The notes below the pieces were generated by a model. The model made no database searches. It was not told the DNA's origin and saw only the letters and a list, made by a program, of their open reading frames with translations. A DNA stretch of 42,302 nt from Oligoflexia bacterium (GTDB taxonomy: Bacteria; Bdellovibrionota; Bacteriovoracia; Bacteriovoracales; Bacteriovoracaceae). Location of the stretch: the NCBI GenBank assembly GCA_015231955.1, contig JADGAN010000043.1:1-42302 (forward strand), in the 5' to 3' direction. The position numbers and the translations under genes are program-made. Of this stretch, positions 1-7,938 are shown one piece after another; position 1 is the first letter of the stretch, and every line of letters begins with the position of its first letter.

Positions 1-2
1 AA

Positions 3-122
3 TCCATGAATGGAGCAAAATATTTTTGTAGAATCAGAAGTTATTTGATGACTATGAAAAAACGAGGATACTCTCCATTTGATAAACTGAATGTTCTTTT
101 TTATCCAGAACACGCTGAATAG
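3..122 (+). pseudogene. Transposase C-terminal fragment (IS66-like?)
   Basis: An open frame enters from the left edge and stops at 120-122. It encodes about 39 residues, including NGAKYFCRIRSYLMTMKKRG. The pattern 'NGA-(K/R)-(Y/F)-F-x4-SY-x2-T-x2-K-x-G' resembles the C-terminal end of IS66-type transposases. The remainder lies outside the window, so this may be the end of an intact gene rather than a remnant. Family assignment is from memory of the motif and is weak. Confidence 0.35.
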
Positions 123-322
123 ATACATATATCGCTTGTCAAAAATCGGTGAGTCAAATCGCTCGGGATTTAGATTGCTCTCACTCGACGATTCTCAAAT
201 ATCTGATAAAATTTTGCATTGAAATCCGGCCGGTGAACAATTCCAACTACCAGACTTCCCAAACTTCCTACAGGTATCGAGTCAAGAATGGTACTCTGGC
301 CGAAGACAAAGAGGAGAGATGA
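119..322 (+). pseudogene. Helix-turn-helix gene fragment
   Basis: This open frame has no usable start codon and begins directly after the preceding stop in another frame. It encodes about 67 residues. Residues around SVSQIARDLDCSHSTILKYL form a convincing helix-turn-helix of the type found in transposases, resolvases and homing-endonuclease-like proteins. The rest (rich in N, Y, T and charged residues) matches nothing I recognise. With no start and a debris setting, it is most likely a piece of a mobile-element or regulator gene. The stretch 323-685 holds no gene I can support apart from the leader of the NO reductase. Confidence 0.35.
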
Positions 323-685
323 GCTATCAGCAAGTGGCCGACTTTTTTCAGTTAGCAAGTCCACTGTTTCAGGATGGCCAGCTTCAAAGCAATCTTGTTG
401 GAGCTATTAATCATTTGCGTTGCTTTTCTACAGCCTCTTAAACGGATTGCAGGGACGCTTTGCTAGGTTCCCAGAGTCTTTGTTTGTGACATCTTTGCTT
501 TTTTCAAACATGTCATCAGTCTTCGGTCGTCAGTTATCAGCTAAAATTCACGCATATGAAGTATAGTAAGGTTTATTCAAAGCATATTTTAATTTTCCAA
601 GACGGATCTTCCTTAACTTACCTAAGAGGGACATACTCAAGTGTTTTTCTAACCTGCCATAATTTTATATACCGAGGAGAATACC

Positions 686-2959
686 ATGAATTATGTAAGA
701 CTTTGGGTAGCATTAATTCTTGTAATTGTTGGTTCGTTTATTGTTCTAATCTACTACGGGACTGAAATCTATCAAAAAGCTCCACCTATTCCTAGTAAGA
801 TTATTACTACGACAGGGGAGGTTGTTTTCACCGGAGCGGATATTCAAGAGGGCCAAAATGTTTGGCAATCAATGGGAGGGCATGAAAGTGGAAGTATCTG
901 GGGACATGGTTCTTACGTTGCACCTGATTGGACTGCAGATTGGCTCCATCGTGAAGCAACTTGGATTTTAAATCAGTGGGCCCAAGAAACGACTGGTAAA
1001 GAATTTGCGGCACTGGGAGTGGAGATGCAAGCATCGTTAAAAGCTAAGCTTCAAGAAGATGTGAGAAAGAACACTTACGATCCAGCCTCAGGTACAATTA
1101 CCATTTCTCCAGTTAGGGCACTAGCGATTGCATTCGTATCGAAACACTACCAATCTCTCTATATGGATGATCCCGCCTTAGACAACCTTCGTGATGCCTA
1201 TGCGATTCCCAAAAATTCTCTGAAAGATGTTGAAAAGGTAAGAAAAGTTAATGCTTTTTATTTTTGGACTGCTTGGGCTGCCGTTACCAATCGTCCCGGA
1301 GAGCTAGTGACCTATACACATAATTGGCCGGCAGATGAATTGGTTGGCAATCAACTAACTGGGAAGTTAGTTGTCTGGTCGGTCATTAGCTTTGTTTTAT
1401 TATTGGCAGGAATTGGTCTTCTGGTTTGGTATTACAATAGGGTGAACAGATATTCTGAAGAAGTTCATCCCATTCCAGCGACTGATCCACTCTTGGCCTT
1501 ACATCCTACTCCTTCGATGAAAGCCACTCTAAAGTACTTTTGGGTGGTCGCGGCCTTAATGGTGGTGCAGGTTCTTATGGGCATTGTGACTGCTCACTAT
1601 GGAGTTGAGGGAAGCGGCTTTTATGGATTTCCATTAGCGCAGTGGATTCCTTATTCTATCACTCGTACCTGGCATGTGCAGCTGGGAATCTTTTGGATTG
1701 CGACTGCATGGCTGGCGACTGGACTTTTCATGGCGCCAGCAGTTTCAGGATTCGAACCTAAATATCAACGTGAGGGGGTCAACTTCCTTTTTATTTGTTT
1801 ATTGATCATAGTGGTTGGCTCGCTGATCGGTCAATACTTAGCAATTCACCAGAAGCTTAGTTTAGATACGAATTTTTGGCTTGGTCACCAAGGTTACGAG
1901 TATGTGGATCTTGGGCGATTTTGGCAGATTTTCCTTTTAGTGGGACTATTCTTATGGCTTGGTTTAATGGTTCGAGCGATGTGGCCGGCAATTAGGGTGC
2001 CAGGTGAGCATCGTCATCTCCTTGGTCTCTTTTTAGTTGCTTCAGCGGCGATTGCCATTTTTTACGCTGCTGGATTGATGTGGGGACAACATACCAATTT
2101 AGCAATTGCTGAGTACTGGCGCTGGTGGGTGGTTCACCTTTGGGTAGAAGGATTTTTTGAGGTCTTCTCGACTGTAGTCATTGCCTTTCTTTTTACCCGA
2201 ATGGGTCTGGTTAAAGTTACCACGGCAACTGCGACCGTTCTCTTTTCTACTATTATTTTTCTTTCCGGTGGTATTCTAGGAACTTTTCACCACATCTATT
2301 TTACCGGAACCCCAACGGCAGTGATTGCACTTGGAGCATCCTTTAGTGCTCTTGAGGTGGTACCGCTCGTCTTGCTCGGATTTGAAGGATACGGTAATTT
2401 ATCTCTCTCTCAAACCAGACCTTGGGTAGATGCTTATAAATGGCCGATCAATTGCTTTGTTGCGGTGGCATTTTGGAATTTTATTGGGGCCGGATTATTT
2501 GGGTTTTTCATTAATCCACCGGTTGCACTTTATTTCATGCAAGGATTAAATACCACTCCCGTCCATGGGCATACAGCACTTTTTGGAGTCTATGGAATGT
2601 TGGGAATTGGTTTAATGCTATTTTGTCTTAAAGGACTGGCCACTCATCTGGTGTGGAAAACGAAGGTGCTCGCCTTTTCCTTTTGGACGATTAATATTGG
2701 CCTAGCTCTAATGGTTTTACTCAGTCTTCTCCCTATCGGTTTTCTCCAAACCTTGGCGAGTGTAGAGCATGGAATGTGGTATGCAAGATCGGCTGAATTC
2801 ATGCACGGTCCGTATATGAATAATCTGCGGTGGCTAAGAGTAATCGGTGATACCATCTTTGCCATTGGCACGATAGGATTGGGTTACTTTGTCCTGGGAC
2901 TTAAAACTGGTTGGTCATTAGAAACGAGGAATGATGATCGAGTTACTAAGGTTAGTTAA
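686..2959 (+). CDS. norZ: Quinol-dependent nitric oxide reductase (qNor)
   Basis: Single-subunit reductase that converts two NO to N2O with electrons from quinol at the cytoplasmic membrane. At 757 aa it has the length of qNor, not the short cytochrome-c NorB. It carries the qNor N-terminal extension (first membrane helix about residues 5-27, then a hydrophilic region with MGGHESGSIWGHGSY) followed by the heme-copper-type helical core. Visible metal-ligand candidates are H330 in WHVQLG, H484 with E488 in HLWVEGFFE, H535-H536 in FHHIYF, and H627/H629 in VHGH. The start has a good Shine-Dalgarno (GAGGAGA, 674-680). Upstream is debris and downstream a broken polyferredoxin gene, so no norC or accessory gene is adjacent. 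The role is most likely NO detoxification or partial denitrification. Confidence 0.95.
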   Translation: MNYVRLWVALILVIVGSFIVLIYYGTEIYQKAPPIPSKIITTTGEVVFTGADIQEGQNVWQSMGGHESGSIWGHGSYVAPDWTADWLHREATWILNQWAQETTGKEFAALGVEMQASLKAKLQEDVRKNTYDPASGTITISPVRALAIAFVSKHYQSLYMDDPALDNLRDAYAIPKNSLKDVEKVRKVNAFYFWTAWAAVTNRPGELVTYTHNWPADELVGNQLTGKLVVWSVISFVLLLAGIGLLVWYYNRVNRYSEEVHPIPATDPLLALHPTPSMKATLKYFWVVAALMVVQVLMGIVTAHYGVEGSGFYGFPLAQWIPYSITRTWHVQLGIFWIATAWLATGLFMAPAVSGFEPKYQREGVNFLFICLLIIVVGSLIGQYLAIHQKLSLDTNFWLGHQGYEYVDLGRFWQIFLLVGLFLWLGLMVRAMWPAIRVPGEHRHLLGLFLVASAAIAIFYAAGLMWGQHTNLAIAEYWRWWVVHLWVEGFFEVFSTVVIAFLFTRMGLVKVTTATATVLFSTIIFLSGGILGTFHHIYFTGTPTAVIALGASFSALEVVPLVLLGFEGYGNLSLSQTRPWVDAYKWPINCFVAVAFWNFIGAGLFGFFINPPVALYFMQGLNTTPVHGHTALFGVYGMLGIGLMLFCLKGLATHLVWKTKVLAFSFWTINIGLALMVLLSLLPIGFLQTLASVEHGMWYARSAEFMHGPYMNNLRWLRVIGDTIFAIGTIGLGYFVLGLKTGWSLETRNDDRVTKVS

Positions 2960-2962
2960 CTT

Positions 2963-2996
2963 TTTGCATCCACTCTTTTTAAAGTGGAAGTGCAAA
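2963..2996 (+). terminator. Possible hairpin after the NO reductase gene
   Basis: An imperfect stem lies just downstream of the norZ stop: TTTGCA and CCACT on the left pair with AGTGG and TGCAAA on the right, with small bulges and an AT-rich loop. No run of T follows, so it is a weak terminator candidate or an mRNA 3'-end structure. The rest of 2997-3264 shows no gene, repeat or RNA I can support. Confidence 0.3.
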
Positions 2997-3264
2997 CAGC
3001 ATAAAGGATTTTTATCTGCAAACATCAGTGACATTAATTGTTTCAGTTTATGAATGATAAGTAGTGACGGAATTTGATAAAAAAAAGCAACTTAACTATT
3101 AGAGGATAATCCCCTCAAGGTAGACTACCGTTCCTTGCGAGTTTAATTCCATTATTCATATTCATCGATTATATCCTCGCCGTGGCCAAAAAGATGCTAT
3201 GAAGAGAAACGACTAAAGCATAAAAAAGGGGAAGTGCTAATCGCTGATTATTAAAAAAATGCAA

Positions 3265-3546
3265 CTACAATGCTTGGTGATCACAACCAGGAAGACAATC
3301 AAGACAAAGTGAACAGTTAGGATCAACCTTGCCCGCCTTTAGCTTAAGTGGATCGAGCGCACCATACTTACAAGTAGAAATACACTCGAGGCATAAACTA
3401 CAACTACGACGATTCACCTTTAATCGAAAAGGGTTTAATTTGCCGAGATAGTTGGTGATTACTCCAACAGGACAAAAAACTGAACAATGAACCATCTTGC
3501 CAGAGCGATAAGAGAGATAAAAAAAATAAAGCGAGATGGAAAGCGT
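3265..3546 (-). pseudogene. Truncated NapH/NosR-type polyferredoxin
   Basis: The open part encodes a C-terminal 4Fe-4S protein. A membrane-helix-like stretch (SLYFFYLSYR) leads into CSVFCPVG, then CSLCLECISTC and CSLCLDCLPGC. This order (helix, CxxxCP, two cysteine-rich cluster motifs) is that of NapH/NosR/CcoG-like membrane polyferredoxins. The frame is closed by a stop at 3547-3549 immediately before the helix, and the usual N-terminal 150 or more residues with further helices are absent. An ATG at 3493-3495 would give a 76-aa piece lacking its membrane part. I read it as a remnant. Its position downstream of an NO reductase fits a decayed nitrogen-oxide respiration locus, but that link is inference. 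Confidence 0.55.
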
Positions 3547-3757
3547 CTAACGCCAGAGTATTTGTGCAAGGCCATCGGAATTATCTCTTACGGTCAAGCT
3601 GATAATATTGAGGGTTCTTACGAAGATATGGCCGCGGAAAAGTACACCGAAAAAAGCAACTGTCACACATTTGGCACACAAAGGGATTTACGGTCATTAG
3701 AGTTAGTTGTTAATTAGTCGATATCAGAAGGGAATTTTGAAAGAAGTTTTTGAATGG

Positions 3758-3831
3758 GGTGGATGATGGGGCTCGAACCCACGACACCTAGAATCACAAT
3801 CTAGTGCTCTACCAACTGAACTACATCCACC
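3758..3831 (-). tRNA. tRNA-His (GTG)
   Basis: On the minus strand a full cloverleaf can be drawn: acceptor GTGGATG/CATCCAC, D-arm with AGTTGGTAGAGC, anticodon stem CTAGA/TCTAG around a loop with anticodon GTG, and T-arm GTGGGTTCGAGCCC. An extra G encoded before the first acceptor base, opposite a C discriminator, is the hallmark of bacterial tRNA-His. The 3' CCA is not encoded. It stands alone between the polyferredoxin remnant and the sugar-nucleotide gene. Confidence 0.95.
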
Positions 3832-3892
3832 ACTGATAGAAATAAAATATTTTTAAAGAGCAAAGAGGAAAAGTTGTTAGGACGAGAGTAAA

Positions 3893-3914
3893 GATAACGT
3901 TTTATTGGGTTATC
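3893..3914 (-). terminator. Weak terminator-like hairpin after gmd-like gene
   Basis: On the minus strand, directly after the stop of the dehydratase-like gene, GATAAC and GTTATC form a six-base stem around a ten-base loop, followed by TTTA. The stem is short and AT-rich, so termination efficiency would be low. It is the only candidate before tRNA-His. Confidence 0.3.
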
Positions 3915-3915
3915 G

Positions 3916-4896
3916 TCAACGCTTTTTCATATAGTAGTCGTAATCAGCACGAATCATCATGCGCACCAGATCTTCGAAGGCGACTTTGGGACGCCAGCCT
4001 AGTTTGCTTTTGGCCTTGTTGGGGTCGGCGATGAGGAGGTGTTCTTCGGCAGGACGGAAAAATTTTTGGTCGATGATGATGTAGTCGAGGTAGTTTAGGC
4101 CGAGTTCTCCGAAGGCAATTTCGAGGAAGTTGCGGACGGAGTGAATTTCGCCGGTGCCGATGACGAAGTCTTCGGGGGTGGGTTGCATGAGCATAGCGTA
4201 GATGGCCTCGACGTAGTCGCCGGCAAAGCCCCAGTCGCGTTTGGCGTCGATGTTGCCAAGGCGGAGTTCATGCGCAAGGCCTAGTTTGATTTGAGCGGCA
4301 GTAGAGGTGATTTTACGAGTGACGAATTCGAGGCCGCGCCTTGGGGATTCGTGGTTGTAGAGGATGCCGGTGCAGGCAAAAAGTTTGTTGCTTTCGCGGT
4401 AGTTGCGAACGAGTTCGTGGCCTACGAGTTTGGAGATGCCGTAGACGGAGCGAGGGCGAAAGCGGGTCTCTTCGGTTTGGGGGGAAGAGTCGACTTTGCC
4501 AAACATTTCGGAGGAGCCAGCGAAGTAGAGGCGGCAGTCGGGACACACTTGGGCGATGGCGGAGAGGAGGTAGTGGGTGCCGTTGACGTTGACGTTCATG
4601 GTGGCGAACTCATCCTCGAAGGAGTAGGAGACAAAACTTTGGGCCGCGAAGTGGAAGCAGTAGTCGGGGACTACTTTTTTTAAGATGGAGTAGATGCTGG
4701 GGAAGCTGTCGACGGAGCCGGCGTGGACTTCGATTTGTGATTGGATGTGGGCCACTCTCCAAAAGTTGTGAGTTGCTTCGAGGGTGGCGCGTCTTTCGAT
4801 GCCAAAAACTTCAAAGCCTTCACGAAGAAGGAGTTCGGCGAGGTAGCTTCCATCTTGTCCGGCAATGCCGGTGATTAGGGCACGAGGTTTTTTCAT
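3916..4896 (-). CDS. gmd: GDP-mannose 4,6-dehydratase-like SDR enzyme
   Basis: Extended short-chain dehydrogenase of the GDP-mannose 4,6-dehydratase/NAD-epimerase type. It would act in the cytoplasm on a nucleotide sugar for surface polysaccharide. The start MKKPRALITG (326 aa) puts the nucleotide-binding motif GIAGQDGSYLAE (G10, G13, G16) at the N-terminus. A longer frame back to 5016 would overlap the upstream gene and is rejected. The catalytic YGISK motif has Y152 and K156, and YNHESPRRG-x-EFVTRKI is typical of GDP-mannose dehydratases. It is slightly shorter than most Gmd proteins, so another epimerase/dehydratase substrate is possible. The upstream glycosyltransferase stops 10 nt before this start. 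The gene is visibly richer in G+C, especially at third positions, than its neighbours, which suggests acquisition from another genome. Confidence 0.8.
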   Translation of the reverse strand: MKKPRALITGIAGQDGSYLAELLLREGFEVFGIERRATLEATHNFWRVAHIQSQIEVHAGSVDSFPSIYSILKKVVPDYCFHFAAQSFVSYSFEDEFATMNVNVNGTHYLLSAIAQVCPDCRLYFAGSSEMFGKVDSSPQTEETRFRPRSVYGISKLVGHELVRNYRESNKLFACTGILYNHESPRRGLEFVTRKITSTAAQIKLGLAHELRLGNIDAKRDWGFAGDYVEAIYAMLMQPTPEDFVIGTGEIHSVRNFLEIAFGELGLNYLDYIIIDQKFFRPAEEHLLIADPNKAKSKLGWRPKVAFEDLVRMMIRADYDYYMKKR

Positions 4897-4906
4897 GGCG
4901 ATTTCT

Positions 4907-5620
4907 CTATTGCTGTTTTTTCTTTCTGCGATCGAACCAGAGGCGCACCAGGGTGAGCGCACTTTGAACCATCTCTTTTTTGTTAATTTTGGATTTTCCG
5001 CAAACGCGATCGACAAATTCGATAGGAAACTCTTTTAATTTGTTGGTGTGTTGGACGACGTGGTAGAGCATCTCCACCATGAAGGAATAGCCATTGGAGC
5101 GCACTTCGTTTAGTTGTACTTTGCGAAGAAGCTCTACGCGAAAGCCTCGGTAGGCGGTGGTGCATTCGCAAAGGGGAATGCCTGCCATCTTCTGTGCACC
5201 CCAATTGGCAACTTTGCTAATGAGCGTGCGATAAAAACCGTAGTGGGACTTTCCTCCCTCGATGTAGCGGGAACCGATGACGAAGTCGTAATTTTTAAGG
5301 TGTTCGGCGATGGTGGGCAGATCGCTTGGAGCGTGAGAGAAGTCTGCATCCATGGTGATGAGTGCATCAAAGTCGTTTTCCATAGCGTACTTCATCATTA
5401 CAATGTGGGCCGAACCCAGTCCCATTTTGCCGGGCCTGTGAATCATACGCAGGTAAGGATCATTTTCCATCATTTTTTCGATGACTTTGCCAGTGCCGTC
5501 GGGCGAGTTGTCATCGATGATCAGCACTCGTTGATTTGGGAGATGCGAGTGGATCTCCTCTACTAAGCGCTCAATGTTTTGTGCTTCATTGTAGGTTGCA
5601 ACCCCAACAACAATTTTCAT
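4907..5620 (-). CDS. Polyprenol-phosphate mannosyltransferase-like GT2
   Basis: This 237-aa family 2 glycosyltransferase resembles dolichol-phosphate mannose synthase (DPM1) and bacterial polyprenol monophosphomannose synthases. It would move mannose or a related sugar from a nucleotide sugar to a polyprenyl phosphate on the inner face of the membrane. It begins with VVGVATYNEAQNI, continues with IIDDNSPDGT (residues 34-43), and has the metal-binding D91-A-D93 in TMDADFSH. The C-terminus is basic (RRKKKQQ) and has no transmembrane helices, as in the short DPM1 form. It directly precedes the dehydratase gene and follows a GT87-like gene. A lipid-linked sugar made here could be the donor for the membrane transferases nearby. 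Confidence 0.85.
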   Translation of the reverse strand: MKIVVGVATYNEAQNIERLVEEIHSHLPNQRVLIIDDNSPDGTGKVIEKMMENDPYLRMIHRPGKMGLGSAHIVMMKYAMENDFDALITMDADFSHAPSDLPTIAEHLKNYDFVIGSRYIEGGKSHYGFYRTLISKVANWGAQKMAGIPLCECTTAYRGFRVELLRKVQLNEVRSNGYSFMVEMLYHVVQHTNKLKEFPIEFVDRVCGKSKINKKEMVQSALTLVRLWFDRRKKKQQ

Positions 5621-5708
5621 GGATCTTTTACCTCGATAATTTTTACTAAAGTAGTCTTATATTTATTTAACCTCATTCGCAATAAAAAGCAAAATATTTG
5701 CACTTCCA

Positions 5709-6875
5709 TCACTTTTTGCTTGGTGCGGGAGCTTCGAAAAACCACATCACAGTGAAGGGCAATGCCCACACAAAATAGTGAGATGGTGCCATCTTGGAGG
5801 TGAGGAGGAAGAGTGTGATCGCAAGGGTGGCAAGTCCCCAAACACCTAGCTGTTTTTTTGTTTGCTTGCTGAGTGCAAGGGTTGCAATGGTGACAATGCC
5901 GAGAAGTTGCACCAGCTTTTGCCACCATGGAGAAAGGTGCAAAAGCCAAGAGGTTTCACGTGCTGGTCGCACGAAGACAAACTCCACCACTTGACGATAA
6001 AAATAGTAAGGATCGGTGAAGAGCAGAAAGGGTAAAATTGCGATACAAAAGAGAAGTGTGGCCACTATCAATAAGTGCCACTGGCGTTTTAGTAAAAAGA
6101 TAAGCGCTAAAAGTCCACCCGGTAGCTGCTTCATCAAAAGAGAAAGGCCAAGGAAGATGCCACTTGTAGTAGTAGCACTGCTTGATCTTGCACTAGCAAA
6201 TGCTAAAAAAGCAAACAGTGTTCCTGGGAGATCGTTGGTGCCTTTGTTAAAAGAGAGTGTAAAAAGAAAATCGGTTGAGAGAAAAGCGATCGCTGCCAGT
6301 GAAGCGTGTATAGGTAGGCCACGCCTAGATAGTAAAGCATAGATGATAAACACAAGCATGAGGTAACAAAAAAGATTGGCAACAAAGACTCCTTTGATTC
6401 CTAGGAGGAGCATAAAAGGGGCGTAGTAAACCAGTTGTAGTGGTGGGTATTTATAACCTGGATAGTGAACGATGGTACCATCGCTACGGTCAACCGGATA
6501 GGGGTCAAACTCGCCTGCATAAGGATTTCGATGGGCCCTAAACAACTCTTGGACAGCATCGTAATTTAAGATCGCTACATCTTCGATGTGGGTTGTAGGT
6601 TTAGCATAGCGAGCAGCAAAATGGATCAAGCGAAAACAGAGCAAGACGATCATTATGATCAAGAAAAAACGCTGCCACTGAAGCGACTTTAATTTACTTA
6701 TTGTGGAGAGCAAGCTGTTTCGATAGTAGATAAACGGGATGAAAATCGCCAGCAATGCAAACCTCCACCATGGATTATAGGCCGCATAGAGGAGTTGAGT
6801 GCATGTGTACAAAGCAAATACAAAAAGAGTTGCAATAAGAGGATTCATTTTCGCATCCATAGCATACAAAAGCAT
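5709..6875 (-). CDS. GT87-like polytopic glycosyltransferase (DUF2029)
   Basis: A 388-aa protein with roughly ten hydrophobic segments and the look of GT87/DUF2029 mannosyltransferases, which use polyprenyl-phosphate sugars at the outer face of the cytoplasmic membrane. A hydrophilic loop after the first helices holds AHRNPYAGEFDPYPVDRS, followed by YPGYKYPPLQLVYY (the family's YPP-type motif), and FNKGTNDLPG follows a later helix. The start is uncertain: ATG at 6875, 6860 or 6848 are all in frame and none has a strong ribosome-binding site. The gene lies about 90 nt upstream of the DPM1-like gene, consistent with co-transcription. Substrate is unknown. Confidence 0.7.
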   Translation of the reverse strand: MLLYAMDAKMNPLIATLFVFALYTCTQLLYAAYNPWWRFALLAIFIPFIYYRNSLLSTISKLKSLQWQRFFLIIMIVLLCFRLIHFAARYAKPTTHIEDVAILNYDAVQELFRAHRNPYAGEFDPYPVDRSDGTIVHYPGYKYPPLQLVYYAPFMLLLGIKGVFVANLFCYLMLVFIIYALLSRRGLPIHASLAAIAFLSTDFLFTLSFNKGTNDLPGTLFAFLAFASARSSSATTTSGIFLGLSLLMKQLPGGLLALIFLLKRQWHLLIVATLLFCIAILPFLLFTDPYYFYRQVVEFVFVRPARETSWLLHLSPWWQKLVQLLGIVTIATLALSKQTKKQLGVWGLATLAITLFLLTSKMAPSHYFVWALPFTVMWFFEAPAPSKK

Positions 6876-6907
6876 TTAAGTATATTTTTCTCTCTCTTTA
6901 AATACTC

Positions 6908-6966
6908 TAAGAACGCCTATATTTCTACCGATAACAATTCAAGTAATAATTACCCTCTGCCGATAG
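6908..6966 (+). promoter_or_regulatory. Two candidate FliA (sigma-28)-type promoter boxes
   Basis: Two near-copies of the sigma-28 minus-10 element GCCGATAA lie upstream of the PilZ gene: ACCGATAA at 6927-6934 and GCCGATAG at 6959-6966. Each has a partial minus-35-like element at about the right distance (TAAGAACG at 6908-6915 and TCAAGTAA at 6939-6946). Each minus-10 box differs from consensus at one position. Flagellar or chemotaxis control of the PilZ-hemerythrin pair would make sense, but this is pattern matching only. Confidence 0.4.
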
Positions 6967-7027
6967 GTAGACCATAGTATCATAATAGTATCAAGGCCAC
7001 TTATTACGATTTATTTGGAGTTTATAC

Positions 7028-7504
7028 ATGACAGATGAAGTCATTAATTTTACCAAAAAAAGAAATGAGAGTATTGAACAGCGACGACGTGAGTTTGAGC
7101 GAGTGATGTTTCAAAGTTTCTTGGGCGTCTACTCAGTCATCGATAACAGTGGTGACCAAACAATTGCTACAGAGCTTGTCGATATTTCGGAGAAGGGATG
7201 TCTTTTTCAAGTTCCCTGTCATAATCCCAAGAACAGCAATCTCATCCAGCAATTAAAAAATCGTAACGTTGTTGATCTTCGCCTCTACTTTACCGAGAAA
7301 TCTTACCTTTTGGTTACAGTGAACATCAAATATTGCAAAGAATTTGTAGATCAAGATGGTGTCACCTACTATCGCTTTGGGTGTGAATTTGATAAAAACT
7401 CCACTTCCTTTGAAGCAATGGAAAGCTTTATTCGCTTCATCTATAAATTTGCAGAGCACGCCTCTACCGATCGAGGTGATAAGAAAGGAATCATCTATCT
7501 ATAA
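7028..7504 (+). CDS. PilZ-domain protein
   Basis: A 158-aa soluble protein matching the PilZ fold, the common receptor for cyclic di-GMP. The arginine-rich RRREFERV (about residues 19-26) precedes the first strand, and ELVDISEKGCLFQVP (about 50-64) carries the D-x-S-x-x-G motif, so both halves of the nucleotide-binding signature are present. There is no second domain. GGAG at 7016-7019 serves as Shine-Dalgarno. A bacteriohemerythrin gene follows after about 20 nt on the same strand, and candidate sigma-28 boxes lie upstream, suggesting a role in motility or surface behaviour. Confidence 0.85.
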   Translation: MTDEVINFTKKRNESIEQRRREFERVMFQSFLGVYSVIDNSGDQTIATELVDISEKGCLFQVPCHNPKNSNLIQQLKNRNVVDLRLYFTEKSYLLVTVNIKYCKEFVDQDGVTYYRFGCEFDKNSTSFEAMESFIRFIYKFAEHASTDRGDKKGIIYL

Positions 7505-7525
7505 ATAGAGAGGAGCACTTGATCT

Positions 7526-7933
7526 ATGACACTTGTGGATAGGGATGATATTACCTCCGTTGGAATAGATTCGATTGATCGTGAGCACGAAGCATTGATC
7601 AGTCTAATCAATCAACTGCATTCTGCTCTTCTTCACGGTGAGACTAACGAACGAATTACCTATACTTTCGATCAGCTGACTATCTATACGACCAAGCACT
7701 TTAGTAATGAAGAAAATTATTTTCTCCAATACAACTATCCAGATCGTATTGAGCACAGCAAAGAGCATGCACAGTTTTGTCAAAATTTGCAACAGCTGCA
7801 AGAAAATTTCAATAGAGGGGAAGAAAATACTACTTTTGAGCTTTTACAATTTATCACCCACTGGCTCCATCACCACGTAGGAACACAAGACGCGGCCTAT
7901 GCACCCTTTTTTAAGAAAAACGGCATTAAATAG
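7526..7933 (+). CDS. Bacteriohemerythrin
   Basis: A 135-aa single-domain hemerythrin: a four-helix bundle with a non-heme di-iron site that binds O2 (and can bind NO). The ligand pattern is complete: H21 in DREHE, H58 and E62 in HFSNEE, H77 and H81 in HSKEH, H112 and H117 with D122 in HWLHHHVGTQD. Length is typical of the stand-alone bacterial form. It follows the PilZ gene in the same operon and ends 5 nt before the convergent carboxylase-like gene. Such proteins deliver or sense oxygen in microaerobic bacteria; a partnership with the PilZ protein is inferred from position. Confidence 0.92.
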   Translation: MTLVDRDDITSVGIDSIDREHEALISLINQLHSALLHGETNERITYTFDQLTIYTTKHFSNEENYFLQYNYPDRIEHSKEHAQFCQNLQQLQENFNRGEENTTFELLQFITHWLHHHVGTQDAAYAPFFKKNGIK

Positions 7934-7938
7934 ATCTC

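Noticed and set aside
170-364. 64-aa minus-strand open frame
   Set aside because: No motif or start signal; the plus strand of the same stretch encodes a better-supported helix-turn-helix fragment.
556-765. 69-aa open frame overlapping the NO reductase start
   Set aside because: It runs through the leader and into norZ in another frame; the NO reductase has the clear ribosome-binding site.
3487-3717. 76-aa plus-strand open frame
   Set aside because: It faces the polyferredoxin remnant, has no Shine-Dalgarno and no recognisable domain.
3893-3914. Riboswitch or structured RNA near tRNA-His
   Set aside because: Only a 6-bp stem is visible; no known RNA motif fits, so it is listed just as a weak terminator.
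4291-4683. 130-aa plus-strand open frame
   Set aside because: It is the antisense of the GC-rich dehydratase gene; composition of that gene explains the missing stops, and no protein family is recognisable.
5114-5566. 150-aa plus-strand open frame
   Set aside because: Antisense to the well-supported GT2 gene, with no ribosome-binding site or known motif.
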